Assembly: GCA_021773835.1 (NCBI GenBank)
Contig: JAJFJQ010000059.1
Coordinates: forward strand, 1-64,000
Length of the DNA: 64,000 nt
Direction of reading: 5' to 3'
DNA from: Gammaproteobacteria bacterium
GTDB lineage: Bacteria > Pseudomonadota > Gammaproteobacteria > Ga0077536
The position numbers were made by a program, and so were the translations under genes. The notes below the pieces were generated by a model. It searched no databases and was not told where the DNA came from. It saw only the letters and a program-made list of their open reading frames with translations. Below are positions 1 through 8,091 of this stretch, in pieces (the stretch's first letter is position 1; every line of letters begins with the position of its first letter).

Positions 1-141
1 GCGAAGCATCGAAGAAATGGACCATGCCGATCCAAAATTGGAAGCTCGCGTTAAATCGATTTAGTATTGAATTTGGTGAGCGTGTCACCGCTCACCTATA
101 AACCAACCCATGGCCGGTTACACAGAATTATTTACAGTCTC
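1..141 (+). mobile_element. Right end of an IS256-family insertion sequence (cut by window edge)
   Basis: The left edge holds the last codons of a transposase (3-101) followed by a candidate terminal inverted repeat at about 116-141, whose inner part reads ACACAGAATTATTTACAGTC. This A/T-rich pattern ending near TTTACAG, just downstream of the transposase stop, is usual for IS256-family elements. The left end and target duplication lie outside the window, so I cannot say whether the element is intact or where its exact outer boundary is. Confidence 0.7.
3..101 (+). CDS. IS256-family transposase, C-terminal end (partial)
   Basis: Reading from base 3 gives 32 codons and a TAA. The peptide contains KKWTMPIQNWKLALNRF followed by SIEFGERV, which matches the typical C-terminus of IS256-family (mutator-type) DDE transposases, where a conserved W-x-x-x-x-x-x-W-x-x-A-L-N-x-x segment precedes the end of the protein. 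The catalytic DDE residues lie upstream of the window. The stop codon is 14 bases before the candidate terminal repeat, as expected for these elements. Identification rests on about 30 residues, so the family call is good but not certain. Confidence 0.7.
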   Translation, partial: EASKKWTMPIQNWKLALNRFSIEFGERVTAHL

Positions 142-296
142 TTGTCCGGCCGTAAGCGGATCGCCCATCGATTTCATACGCTACGGTCAAGCGTAACGGG
201 GATCTCGAAAGTTGCGGTCTTTAGGATAGAGAGCATGAGAGCCATTCGTGCAACTCTATATTGGTAACCCAGCATCGGCGTATCGCAACCAACGCG

Positions 297-346
297 AAAT
301 TAACTCCGACCCCATTAACCTAAATTAACTCCGACCCCATTAACCT
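297..346. repeat. Two perfect tandem copies of a 25-bp unit
   Basis: Bases 297-321 and 322-346 are identical 25-bp copies containing AACTCCGACCCCATTAACCT, followed by a partial third copy (ATTAACCT) that runs into the stop codon of the minus-strand dehydrogenase gene. The unit sits between the IS256 end and that gene. It may be the footprint of another mobile or REP-like element. Nothing else recognisable lies in 142-296. Confidence 0.9.
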
Positions 347-347
347 A

Positions 348-1241
348 TTAACCTTCCTGGTCCCACGTTCCGCGGACGGTAACGTCGGCGGCCTCCTCCA
401 GCGCTTTCACCGTAGCTAGCACGTCCTCTTTAGCGAAACCATTGGCCTGGAAGTTTTTCAGCAACCGCTCGGCGGTCGGTATCATAGTGAGGTCGACACC
501 GACTTCACGCGCTAGATCCGTCGCCAAGCCGATGTCCTTACAGGCCAGATCCACGGTAAACGACGGTGCCAGACGGTCCCGCAGGATCGCGCGTCCACCA
601 CCCTCCCAGGTCATACTATTGCCGCTGCTGGTTCGTACAATATTCCAAAGCACGTTCGGATCGACTCCCGCCTTGGCGCCAAGGACGAGTGCCTCCGCAT
701 TGGACATCATCACGGAGAACGCGAGCATATTGTTAACGAGCTTCGCCACGTTACCTGATCCGACCTCGCCGACGTGAAAAATATTCTCGCCCATCGTGCC
801 GAAAAGTGGTTCAAGATGGTCATAGAGTGACTTCTCACCGCCGACCATGATTGCGAGGGTCCCTTTTCGAGCACCACGAATACCGCCGCTTACCGGAGCA
901 TCCAGGAAGCCGACCTCTTTGCTTTTTGCTTGTTCGGCAATGCGTTTCACGAGCGCCGGTGAATTCGTGCTCATGTCCACCAAGGTTTGCCCCGCGGACA
1001 TCGTTTCAAGAACTTCGGCGGCAACCGCATCAACCTCCGGCGGACCCGGCAATGACAACAGTACGACCTCAGAGACTTGCGCGAGGCTTGCGAGATTTTC
1101 GCACCGAACAGCGCCTGCCTCCTCCAAAGTGGCAGTTGCCGAGGGATCCGTGTCGAAGACGCAGAGCTCGTTTCCTGCCGCCAGGACGTTCGCCGCCATT
1201 GGCTCGCCCATGTGACCCGTTCCAATAAATCCAACTTTCAT
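348..1241 (-). CDS. NAD(P)-dependent beta-hydroxyacid dehydrogenase (3-hydroxyisobutyrate dehydrogenase family)
   Basis: This 297-residue protein starts with a Rossmann dinucleotide-binding motif (GFIGTGHMGEPMA) and has the family substrate-binding signature DAPVSGGIRGA near residue 115. The catalytic lysine lies in KLVNNMLAF near residue 166. Length and order match 3-hydroxyisobutyrate, tartronate-semialdehyde and related beta-hydroxyacid dehydrogenases, which oxidise a CH-OH beta to a carboxylate using NAD(P). The substrate cannot be assigned from sequence. It stands alone on the minus strand, 151 bases downstream of the next gene, with a 14-bp inverted repeat in its upstream region. The gene ends inside the 25-bp repeat tract. 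Confidence 0.85.
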   Translation of the reverse strand: MKVGFIGTGHMGEPMAANVLAAGNELCVFDTDPSATATLEEAGAVRCENLASLAQVSEVVLLSLPGPPEVDAVAAEVLETMSAGQTLVDMSTNSPALVKRIAEQAKSKEVGFLDAPVSGGIRGARKGTLAIMVGGEKSLYDHLEPLFGTMGENIFHVGEVGSGNVAKLVNNMLAFSVMMSNAEALVLGAKAGVDPNVLWNIVRTSSGNSMTWEGGGRAILRDRLAPSFTVDLACKDIGLATDLAREVGVDLTMIPTAERLLKNFQANGFAKEDVLATVKALEEAADVTVRGTWDQEG

Positions 1242-1299
1242 GTCAACTCCTATATAAAGTAGATGGTACGCACGAAGGCTCCCCCGATTGCCCAGTACG

Positions 1300-1313
1300 C
1301 TCGACGTGTCGAG
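1300..1313. promoter_or_regulatory. 14-bp inverted repeat upstream of the dehydrogenase gene
   Basis: CTCGAC-GT-GTCGAG is a perfect dyad 59 bases upstream of the dehydrogenase start codon (1241, minus strand). Size and position would fit an operator for a dimeric regulator. No regulator gene lies adjacent, and a chance dyad of this size is possible. Confidence 0.3.
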
Positions 1314-1392
1314 AGATTCTAGCTTGGTCGCAGCGTCACATTATCGCGAATGATGGTCGAAGCTTTGCCGCACTTTGGCGCGGCGCGCACCG

Positions 1393-1746
1393 CTACTTGC
1401 TATAGACCTGCTCGACCAATTTCAAGCCCGAGACAGCCACTGGCCAGCCGCCATAATGTGCCAAATGGATCATGATTTCTTCGATCTTTTCGCGCGGGAT
1501 ACCAAGGTTCTTTGCACCATGCAGGTGAATTTTGATTTCGTTTTCGCGACCCAGCACAGTTAAGGCCGATAAGGTAATCATCGAGCGTTCTTCAATTGCC
1601 AATCCTGGTCGCGTCCAAATATCGCCGAACAAATTCTCGACGGTGATGTCGAGAAAATCAGCTTGCATGGAGCCCGGCTGCGGTTCGCGGCCGAACAATT
1701 TTTTGATAACCGCAGCACCTTTTTGAAAGCGTTCGCTGTTTCCCAT
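1393..1746 (-). CDS. Carboxymuconolactone decarboxylase (CMD) family protein
   Basis: A 117-residue all-helical protein with the CMD core: RSMITLSALTVLGRENEIK followed by IHLHGA and a C-terminal helix starting IHLAHYGGWP. It lacks the CxxC pair of AhpD-type peroxidase members and so belongs to the PcaC-like side of the family, which includes 4-carboxymuconolactone decarboxylases and many uncharacterised relatives in catabolic clusters. An extended N-terminal segment includes a conserved-looking GDIWTRPGLAIEER. It is a single minus-strand gene. A strong hairpin (1895-1923) separates it from the thiolase operon upstream, so it probably has its own promoter in 1747-1894. Confidence 0.8.
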   Translation of the reverse strand: MGNSERFQKGAAVIKKLFGREPQPGSMQADFLDITVENLFGDIWTRPGLAIEERSMITLSALTVLGRENEIKIHLHGAKNLGIPREKIEEIMIHLAHYGGWPVAVSGLKLVEQVYSK

Positions 1747-1894
1747 AACCTTTTTCTCCCCTAGTCGTGTTGAATAATGTGCTTGCCGTAAGACGTACTA
1801 CATAAACCAGGCTTGTAGGTTGCGCTCGCCTGCTCGACGAACGCTACGCTAACAGCGGGATCAGCATAGCGATGTCTGCGCGGGTAGTGAGTAC

Positions 1895-1923
1895 AAAAAA
1901 GGCGCAGAAACTGCGCCTTTTTT
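1895..1923 (-). terminator. Rho-independent terminator (bidirectional) after the thiolase operon
   Basis: A perfect 13-bp stem (AAAAAAGGCGCAG / CTGCGCCTTTTTT) with an AAA loop lies 20 bases beyond the thiolase stop codon. Because the arms begin and end in A and T runs it can work in both directions. It closes the minus-strand operon at 1944-4618. Confidence 0.9.
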
Positions 1924-1943
1924 CCATAGCGTGCGCTTTAAGA

Positions 1944-3149
1944 TCAGGCGCCTTCTTTACCCACAATCGTTACCGACGATACGTTTTGGTGTGGAAAGCC
2001 GCCCAGATTATGCGTCAGGCCAAAGACCGGTTCGTCCTGACGTTGGCGTGCGTCAGCACGCCCGTGCATCTGCAGGTACATCTCGTAGATCATGCGCAGT
2101 CCTGATGCGCCGATCGGGTGACCGAAGCATTTGAGTCCGCCGTCAATCTGGCACGGTACCTTGCCATCGGCGTCATAAAAGCCATCCATGATGTCTTTTA
2201 CGGCCCCACCTTCGGGCGAAATATTAAGATCTTCCATGGTCACCAGCTCGGTGATCGAAAAGCAGTCGTGTACTTCGAACAGACTTACCTGGTCGCGAGG
2301 CTTGCTGATGCCGGCCTCTGTATAGGCACGTTCCGCGGCCTTTCGGGTCGTCATGAAGTAGCTACCATCCCACGAGTTGTGCTGAGCTTCGGTGCCGTTG
2401 GACACCGCCAGTTGCAAGGCCTTGACCGTCACCAGATCTTTTTTGCCGAGTCCACGCGCGATGTCAGGGGTGGTGACAATAGCGCAAGCCGAGCCATCAC
2501 TCACGCCGCAACAGTCATATAAGCCAAGCGGATCAGCGATCATCGGCGCATTAAGCACTTTTTCCTCGTTGATCTGGTTTCGCAGATGGGCTTTGGGATT
2601 GCGTGAGCCATTGTCATGGCTCTTGATCGAGATATGCGCCATGGCGCGTTTCAAATCGCCCGCATTCACACCGTGCTTGGCCGAGTAGGCCGCCGCCAAT
2701 TGTGCAAACGAACCGGGCGCTGACGCATTCGCCCAATACAGATCGTTGACCGATCCGCGGCTACGTTGCGGCAGCCCGCCGTATCCAGTGTCCTTAAGCT
2801 TCTCGACCCCAACCGCAAGGGCGATATCTGCGGCACCGGAAGCAACTGCATAGACGGCGCCACGAAACGCTTCCGTTCCGCTGGCGCAATAGTTTTCGAC
2901 CCGGGTTACCGGGATGTACGGCAAGCGCAACGCAGTGGCTAGCGGCACGCCAGATTTACCCACATGTTGCTCTTCAATTGCAGTACCAAACCAGGCCGCG
3001 TCGATTTGACTGGTCTCGATGCCCGCGTCTGCGATCGCCTCTGAATAGGCCTCGACAATGAGATCGTCCGCGTTCTGGTCCCAGCGCTCACCGAACTTGG
3101 CGCAGCCCATACCAAGAATTGCTACTTTGTCTTTGATTCCTGATGCCAT
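1944..3149 (-). CDS. Thiolase family protein (SCP-x/acetyl-CoA acetyltransferase type)
   Basis: A 401-residue thiolase-superfamily protein. The nucleophilic cysteine is present at C88 in VENYCASGTEAF. The SCP-x signature EVHDCFSITE supplies a histidine at 294, and KCFGHPIGASG near 341-348 supplies the second conserved histidine. The C-terminal CxGGG cysteine of classical biosynthetic thiolases is replaced by HNLGGF, as in SCP-x and archaeal-type thiolases. It should cleave or form 3-oxoacyl-CoA. The gene lies 11 bases downstream of the HMG-CoA-synthase-like/DUF35 gene, an arrangement common for thiolases that need an OB-fold partner. Ordinary beta-oxidation and branched-chain or sterol-type CoA substrates are all possible. 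Confidence 0.85.
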   Translation of the reverse strand: MASGIKDKVAILGMGCAKFGERWDQNADDLIVEAYSEAIADAGIETSQIDAAWFGTAIEEQHVGKSGVPLATALRLPYIPVTRVENYCASGTEAFRGAVYAVASGAADIALAVGVEKLKDTGYGGLPQRSRGSVNDLYWANASAPGSFAQLAAAYSAKHGVNAGDLKRAMAHISIKSHDNGSRNPKAHLRNQINEEKVLNAPMIADPLGLYDCCGVSDGSACAIVTTPDIARGLGKKDLVTVKALQLAVSNGTEAQHNSWDGSYFMTTRKAAERAYTEAGISKPRDQVSLFEVHDCFSITELVTMEDLNISPEGGAVKDIMDGFYDADGKVPCQIDGGLKCFGHPIGASGLRMIYEMYLQMHGRADARQRQDEPVFGLTHNLGGFPHQNVSSVTIVGKEGA

Positions 3150-3160
3150 ATCAAATCTCC

Positions 3161-4618
3161 TTAAGCAGGCCCATCGGCCGGTGTCGCCTTCCAGAAGTAT
3201 CGCCGAAAACCGCGACGTTTGTCGTAATCTTTTACCCGAAACACCATGCGCATCGGCATCCCGACGACCAATTCAGCGTCCGGATCGATGTCGGTGAAGT
3301 CGCTCATCAGACGCCCGCCTTCGTCAAACTGCACCATGCCGAAGTAGTTCGGTGGATCCGGTGTATAGGTTAGTCCATCGGCCGTGAAGGAATTCAGCTT
3401 TGCCGTCTTGTTCGAAAACGGCTCGTCTTCCTGACTCCCAATGGCCGCGCATTGCGGGTCGACACAGATATTCGCCTTCGGAAACTGGATGGTGCCGCAT
3501 TTGTTGCATTTGCCACCCACGAAGCCCTGGGTCATAGCTCGATTACGGTACAGTGTGGTCAGTCCGGTACCTTTGTCGACCTCGGCCCGAATACCACGCT
3601 CCATGATCAACAATTCGTTAAACGCGACAAAGCGTTGGTAGTTATGCTCCTCGCGGCGTCGTGCGAGGTGGCCGGCAATACCGAGCCGACCGTGCATGGT
3701 TGAGATGGCCGGCGTGACTTCGAAAACCAGGGCGTCGCAGCCTTGACCGAAACCAATCACGAGAATTTTGTCGCCCGCCTGAGCCTGTTCCAACGCATTA
3801 ACCAACATCACTAACGCGTGCGCTGCGCCAGTTTCGCCACAGTTAGCCTGCAAATTGTCGGCGACCGATTCGGCCGGGAGACCGATGCTCTTGGCCAGCA
3901 TCGTCGCGACCTTAGGCATGGTAGAGGGGACGCAGAACTTCGCAATCGAATCGACCGAGACACCGGCATTATCCAATGCAGTGGTGACGACTCCGGGAAC
4001 AATCTTCAGATAGCTTTCATCGCGGACCCAACGTTCTTCCCAGGTGTAATCGAAACTTTCTCCTTCGCCACGGAAATGATCAACAAAATCGACGGTTTCT
4101 GTAGCGCCGCCAAGGTAGCGCGCTACGACTTCGCCTTCGCCAACCAACAGCGCAGCGGCGCCGTCGCCGCAGCTAAATTCAAGTGGACTGGCGGCTTTGG
4201 TGCGACGTTTCTCGCTCGCACATACGAGCGTTGCACGCTCGCCGCTGGTCTGCAAAGCCAACATCAACGCTGAACTTCCGGCACGTTGTGAGGAGGATAA
4301 GTCGACTGCCTGTAAGCCCCGATTCAGATTCAGCGCTTCCGCAACGATGCCCGAGTTTTGCCGGTCCAAAAACGGGTACGTGGTGGAGGCCATATACAAA
4401 CCCCCAACATCGCCACGCGGCAGATCAGCCAGGCAGTCACGACCGGCCTCAACGGCCATGGTGACCGTGTCCTCGTCCCAGTTCGCCATTGCCCGCTCGC
4501 CCCGGCCAAGACCGCGCAGGCCCGGGTTGAACCAGCTGTGCGCCTTGGCGATTTCTGCGCGTTGTAGCCGTGCTTTGGGCACGTAGCCACCGTAGGCAAG
4601 GATGCCTGCTGCCATCAT
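3161..4618 (-). CDS. HMG-CoA synthase/KAS III-like protein fused to a C-terminal DUF35 zinc-ribbon/OB-fold domain
   Basis: This 485-residue protein has two parts. Residues 1 to about 330 form a thiolase-fold domain of HMG-CoA-synthase/ketoacyl-synthase III type: an ILAYGGYVPKARL start, FSCGDGAAALLVGEG, and a QANCGETGAAHALVMLVNAL segment. Residues from about 350 on form a DUF35 unit with a C-x2-C-x10-C-x4-C zinc ribbon (CNKCGT...ICVDPQC) followed by an OB fold. Where the catalytic cysteine is normally found the sequence reads DLSSSQRAGSSAL, so the usual nucleophile appears to be missing. The gene leads an operon with the thiolase at 1944-3149. I infer an acyl-CoA-binding or accessory role in a C-C cleavage or condensation complex rather than mevalonate synthesis. 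Confidence 0.8.
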   Translation of the reverse strand: MMAAGILAYGGYVPKARLQRAEIAKAHSWFNPGLRGLGRGERAMANWDEDTVTMAVEAGRDCLADLPRGDVGGLYMASTTYPFLDRQNSGIVAEALNLNRGLQAVDLSSSQRAGSSALMLALQTSGERATLVCASEKRRTKAASPLEFSCGDGAAALLVGEGEVVARYLGGATETVDFVDHFRGEGESFDYTWEERWVRDESYLKIVPGVVTTALDNAGVSVDSIAKFCVPSTMPKVATMLAKSIGLPAESVADNLQANCGETGAAHALVMLVNALEQAQAGDKILVIGFGQGCDALVFEVTPAISTMHGRLGIAGHLARRREEHNYQRFVAFNELLIMERGIRAEVDKGTGLTTLYRNRAMTQGFVGGKCNKCGTIQFPKANICVDPQCAAIGSQEDEPFSNKTAKLNSFTADGLTYTPDPPNYFGMVQFDEGGRLMSDFTDIDPDAELVVGMPMRMVFRVKDYDKRRGFRRYFWKATPADGPA

Positions 4619-4873
4619 TTGGACTCCTGTGAAATCGGCGAAATACCGGCCGGGGCGCTATTCTCGGCAAAAACCGCCCTGCTTACAAATAGTTTGATCG
4701 GCTAATGGAGCGCCCAGCTAGTGGGCGACCGGTCCCTTGCCCGATTGCGGTGAGCTGTCACCAATCACTCGGTTTGCACCGCCAAGTAGGCATTTTCGTT
4801 GGTTGTAAAATCCGATTAACGTAGACTCGGTTCGACTAGCTCAGTGGTGGATCCACCAAAAAGGAGACCTGCG

Positions 4874-5827
4874 ATGACCTCCAATAGCTTTTCACGCGAC
4901 ACCACACCAGAGGCGGTCATGCCGACCCTCGAACGAGACGGCTACGTCATAATTGAGAACTTACTGAGCAGCGATCAGCTGCAACGGATCCGTGAGGAAC
5001 TGCGGCCGCATCTCGAAGCTCGTGCGCCTGGCGACGGTAACCTCATGGGCACGCTAACCCGGCGCTTTGGTCGGTTGTTATCGCGATCAAAGACCGTGCA
5101 GGAACTCATCACCCACCCGCTCGTGCTCGCCGTCGCCGACGCCTTGTTGCTGCCCTATTGCGTACGCTACCAGCTCAACTACACCGGCGTGATGTATCTC
5201 GAACCCGGGGAAACGGCCCAACCCTTACACCGCGATACAGGCTTTTATCCAATCCAAAACCCCGCGCCGCCATTGTTACTTTCAACAATGTGGGCGATCA
5301 GCGACTTCACCGCGGATAATGGCGCTACTCGACTGGTTACTGGCAGCCGACACTGGGAAGACGCTAGAGAACCCACTACCGCCGAGCTTGCGATCGCTGA
5401 GATGCCGGCCGGATCGGTCCTCCTCTACATCGGCAACACACTCCACGGCGGGGGCGCGAACCGCTCTGATGCGGCCCGTTTCGGGTTGGCGCTGCACTAT
5501 GCCTTGGGTTGGCTCCGTCAGGAGGAAAATCAATATTTAGCCGTACCTGCAGAAGAGGCCCGAGCGCTGCCGAGGCAAATCCAAGAATTGATTGGTTACT
5601 CCCTCGGCACAGCCGCTCTTGGCTTCGTCGACCATCAGGACCCGAACGTGTTTCTAAACGAAAACAGCGACGTCGCCTCAGGCGATATCTATGGTGAATT
5701 GCTGGTTGCGGACAATGCGCTTGAACGATTCAAGATCTCGGCCACCGAGGCGGTCGGCCGACGCTATTTCGACGACGCGATTGAGCCACCCGCCGTGGCT
5801 GGATCGGGTAACCGCGAGAAGCATTAG
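4874..5827 (+). CDS. Phytanoyl-CoA dioxygenase (PhyH) family Fe(II)/2-oxoglutarate oxygenase
   Basis: A 317-residue oxygenase. The start at 4874 is chosen because an AAGGAG ribosome binding site ends eight bases upstream; an in-frame extension to 4844 has no such site. The PhyH iron triad is visible: HRD in TAQPLHRDTGFYP (about residue 120) and the distal histidine in TLHGGGANRS (about residue 190), followed by the arginine of ARFGLALHY that binds 2-oxoglutarate. Such enzymes hydroxylate or demethylate small organic acids, alkaloids or phosphonates. The gene is 49 bases upstream of the MetE-like gene on the same strand and probably co-transcribed with it. The substrate is unknown. Confidence 0.85.
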   Translation: MTSNSFSRDTTPEAVMPTLERDGYVIIENLLSSDQLQRIREELRPHLEARAPGDGNLMGTLTRRFGRLLSRSKTVQELITHPLVLAVADALLLPYCVRYQLNYTGVMYLEPGETAQPLHRDTGFYPIQNPAPPLLLSTMWAISDFTADNGATRLVTGSRHWEDAREPTTAELAIAEMPAGSVLLYIGNTLHGGGANRSDAARFGLALHYALGWLRQEENQYLAVPAEEARALPRQIQELIGYSLGTAALGFVDHQDPNVFLNENSDVASGDIYGELLVADNALERFKISATEAVGRRYFDDAIEPPAVAGSGNREKH

Positions 5828-5876
5828 AATTCTTATGCCACGGCGCACTACTAGAGCTTAGTTTGAAGGAGCACAA

Positions 5877-7022
5877 ATGAAATTCAGCAGCGAACGCATT
5901 CTCACGACACATGTCGGGAGCCTACCGCGTCCGGATTCTCTGGCCGATCTACTGGCCGGCCGCGAGGCCGGCGAGGATATCGATGAGATTCAATTCTCAC
6001 GCGAGGCAAGCACGGCTGTTCATCACATCGTGCGCCACCAAGTCGCCCTCGGTATCGATGTCGTCAGCGACGGCGAGATGGCGAAGATTGGTTACTCCAC
6101 ATACATCACCGATCGCTGCACGGGCTTTAGCGGTGACAGCCCCCGACGGCCGCCAGCCGATTTGGCTCGGTTTCCGGCTTATATGGAAAGGCAGGCGAAA
6201 ACCAACGAGGCGCCGCCTATCGCGCGTCCGGTTTGCACCGCGGAAATTGCGGTCAAGAATCGAGAGCCACTGAAAACCGATATTGCCAATTTTGCCGCCG
6301 CGTTGGACGGAGCCGGCGCGACGGACGCGTTTATGAATGCGTCGTCACCGGGGGTTATCTCCGCTTTTTTGCCCAACGAATATTATCCAAGTGAACAGGC
6401 CTACCTCGAGGCGCTCGGCACCGTCATGCGCGAGGAGTACGAGGCGATTGTCGATGCCGGCTTCGTGCTACAGGTTGACTGTCCGGACGTGGCAATGGCG
6501 CGTCATACGCAATACAAGGATCTGAGCGATGGTCAGTTCGTCGCTCAGGCCGAACGCCAAGTTGAAGTGCTCAACGCGGCCCTAACCAACATCCCGGCCG
6601 AGTCGGTGCGAATGCATATCTGCTGGGGTAATTATGAAGGTCCGCACGATTTCGATATTCCATTGCATAAAATAGCGAACGTACTGTGCCGTGCCAAACC
6701 ACAGGCGCTCTCCTTCGAGGCTTCGAACCCACGCCACGCGCACGAGTGGCCCGTCTGGGGTGAGATCGATCTACCGAGCGACAAAATACTCATTCCGGGG
6801 GTGATCGACACGTGCACGAACTATATCGAGCATCCGGATCTCGTGGCAGAGCGGATCTGCCGATTCGCCGGCATCGTCGGCCGCGAACGGGTAATGGCCG
6901 GCACGGATTGCGGATTCTCTACGTTTGCACGTTATGGCCACGTGCTGCCAGATATTGCTTATGAAAAGTTGAAGGCGCTTGCGGCCGGTGCGGCGATAGC
7001 GTCGGAGCGATTGTGGCTTTAG
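5877..7022 (+). CDS. Short MetE-like (cobalamin-independent methionine synthase C-terminal type) methyl/alkyl transferase
   Basis: A 381-residue protein made only of the catalytic barrel of MetE: it opens with TTHVGSLPRP and has all four zinc ligands in order, H and C of MHICWGNYEGPH (about 247-249), E of LSFEASN, and C of AGTDCGFSTF near 344. The N-terminal half of ordinary MetE (about 750 residues) is absent. Relatives of this size include core-MetE methionine synthases and epoxyalkane:coenzyme M transferases. An AGGAG site precedes the ATG. Because it follows a 2-oxoglutarate oxygenase, alkyl transfer from a catabolic intermediate to a thiol is a reasonable inference, but methionine synthesis cannot be excluded. 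Confidence 0.8.
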   Translation: MKFSSERILTTHVGSLPRPDSLADLLAGREAGEDIDEIQFSREASTAVHHIVRHQVALGIDVVSDGEMAKIGYSTYITDRCTGFSGDSPRRPPADLARFPAYMERQAKTNEAPPIARPVCTAEIAVKNREPLKTDIANFAAALDGAGATDAFMNASSPGVISAFLPNEYYPSEQAYLEALGTVMREEYEAIVDAGFVLQVDCPDVAMARHTQYKDLSDGQFVAQAERQVEVLNAALTNIPAESVRMHICWGNYEGPHDFDIPLHKIANVLCRAKPQALSFEASNPRHAHEWPVWGEIDLPSDKILIPGVIDTCTNYIEHPDLVAERICRFAGIVGRERVMAGTDCGFSTFARYGHVLPDIAYEKLKALAAGAAIASERLWL

Positions 7023-7088
7023 ACTGACCCGGCCCCAACTGCAACCGCACTATGGCCCGCCGCCCTACCCTGACGTTTGGAAGAAGCA

Positions 7089-7994
7089 ATGACTAAATTG
7101 ATTCAATCGCTCGCCCTACTGACGCTCATCGTGACCGCGGAAGCCGTGTTTGCGGCAGGCGAAGCCGTTCCGATCAAAACGATCGCCATTACCGAGGGCC
7201 TCCACGTGCTGATGGGTCGAGGTGGCAACATAGCGGTTTCCACCGGAGCGGATGGAACATTTTTAGTCGACGATCAATACGCGCCGCAATACGCTGGAAT
7301 CACCGAAGCGATCAAAAAGCTGTCTAAGGATCCGCTAAAGTTCGTCATCAATACCCATTGGCATGGCGACCACACCGGCGGTAACGAACAAATGGGTACG
7401 GCAGGCGCCATCATCGTCGCACAGGAGAACGTGCGACAACGCTTGAGCACCGATCAGGTAGTCGAATTCTTCAATTCAGAACGACCAGCCTCACCGGCGA
7501 TTGCGTTGCCGATTGTGACTTTCTCTAAAGACATTACGTTTCATCTCAACGGTAATGACATCCATGTCTTCCACGTTCTCAATGCGCATACCGACGGCGA
7601 TGCAGTCGTTCATTTTAAGCAGGCCAATGTGCTCCACACCGGCGACACGTTTTTTTCCGAGTACTACCCGTTCATCGATAGCGGTAGTGGCGGATCGATC
7701 AGCGGTATGATCAAAGCCGTGGAACAAATCCTTGCGCTCGCAGACGACAAGACGAAGGTGATTCCCGGCCACGGCAAGGTCAGTGACCGTAAAGGGGTCG
7801 AAGAATTTCTCACGATGCTAAAGGCAGCGCATAAAAAGGTTGCGGAACTGATCGTCGCCGGCAACACATTGGAACAAGCCATCCTGGCAAAACCAACTGC
7901 AGCCTATGATGCTAAATGGGGCGGCGGATTTCTAAAACCCGATGTATTTGTGAGCGTCGTCTACGATAGCATTAAGCGATCGGTCCTCGACTAG
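7089..7994 (+). CDS. Exported metallo-beta-lactamase-fold hydrolase
   Basis: A 301-residue protein starting at ATG 7089 after a GGAAGAAG site. An in-frame TTG at 7077 is less likely because it overlaps that site. The first 22 residues are a signal peptide (MTKLIQSLALLTLIVTAEAVFA), placing it in the periplasm. Zinc ligands are in THWHGDHTGG (about residue 90-99), the later H and D of HTDGDAV and LHTGDTFF, and IPGHGKV. The pattern resembles exported MBL hydrolases near subclass B3 and the SoxH-like group. The substrate is unknown. It follows the MetE-like gene by 66 bases and may be in the same transcription unit. Confidence 0.85.
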   Translation: MTKLIQSLALLTLIVTAEAVFAAGEAVPIKTIAITEGLHVLMGRGGNIAVSTGADGTFLVDDQYAPQYAGITEAIKKLSKDPLKFVINTHWHGDHTGGNEQMGTAGAIIVAQENVRQRLSTDQVVEFFNSERPASPAIALPIVTFSKDITFHLNGNDIHVFHVLNAHTDGDAVVHFKQANVLHTGDTFFSEYYPFIDSGSGGSISGMIKAVEQILALADDKTKVIPGHGKVSDRKGVEEFLTMLKAAHKKVAELIVAGNTLEQAILAKPTAAYDAKWGGGFLKPDVFVSVVYDSIKRSVLD

Positions 7995-8049
7995 CAACCT
8001 GGTGAAAATCTCTAGCTGAGGCTCGACGACGCGCGCCCGGAAGAAATTC

Positions 8050-8091
8050 ATGACCAACAAAGTGGTTAACCAACCGGGGGTCACGGCTTGA
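8050..8091 (+). other. Possible 13-codon leader reading frame overlapping the MFS start
   Basis: An ATG at 8050 with a GGAAG site six bases upstream opens a 13-codon frame (MTNKVVNQPGVTA) whose TGA (8089-8091) overlaps the TTG start proposed for the exporter at 8088. This could be a leader peptide that couples translation, or the original N-terminus of the exporter separated by a single-base shift. Only sequence layout supports it. Confidence 0.3.

Noticed and set aside
3161-4618. Mevalonate-pathway HMG-CoA synthase
   Set aside because: The catalytic cysteine loop is not conserved, there is a DUF35 fusion, and no mevalonate gene is nearby.
4820-4860. tRNA-like words (GGTTCGA and TAGCTCAGTGGT, then CCACCA)
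   Set aside because: The T-loop-like word precedes the D-arm-like word, no acceptor or anticodon stem can be drawn, and the stretch is the leader of the phytanoyl-CoA dioxygenase gene.
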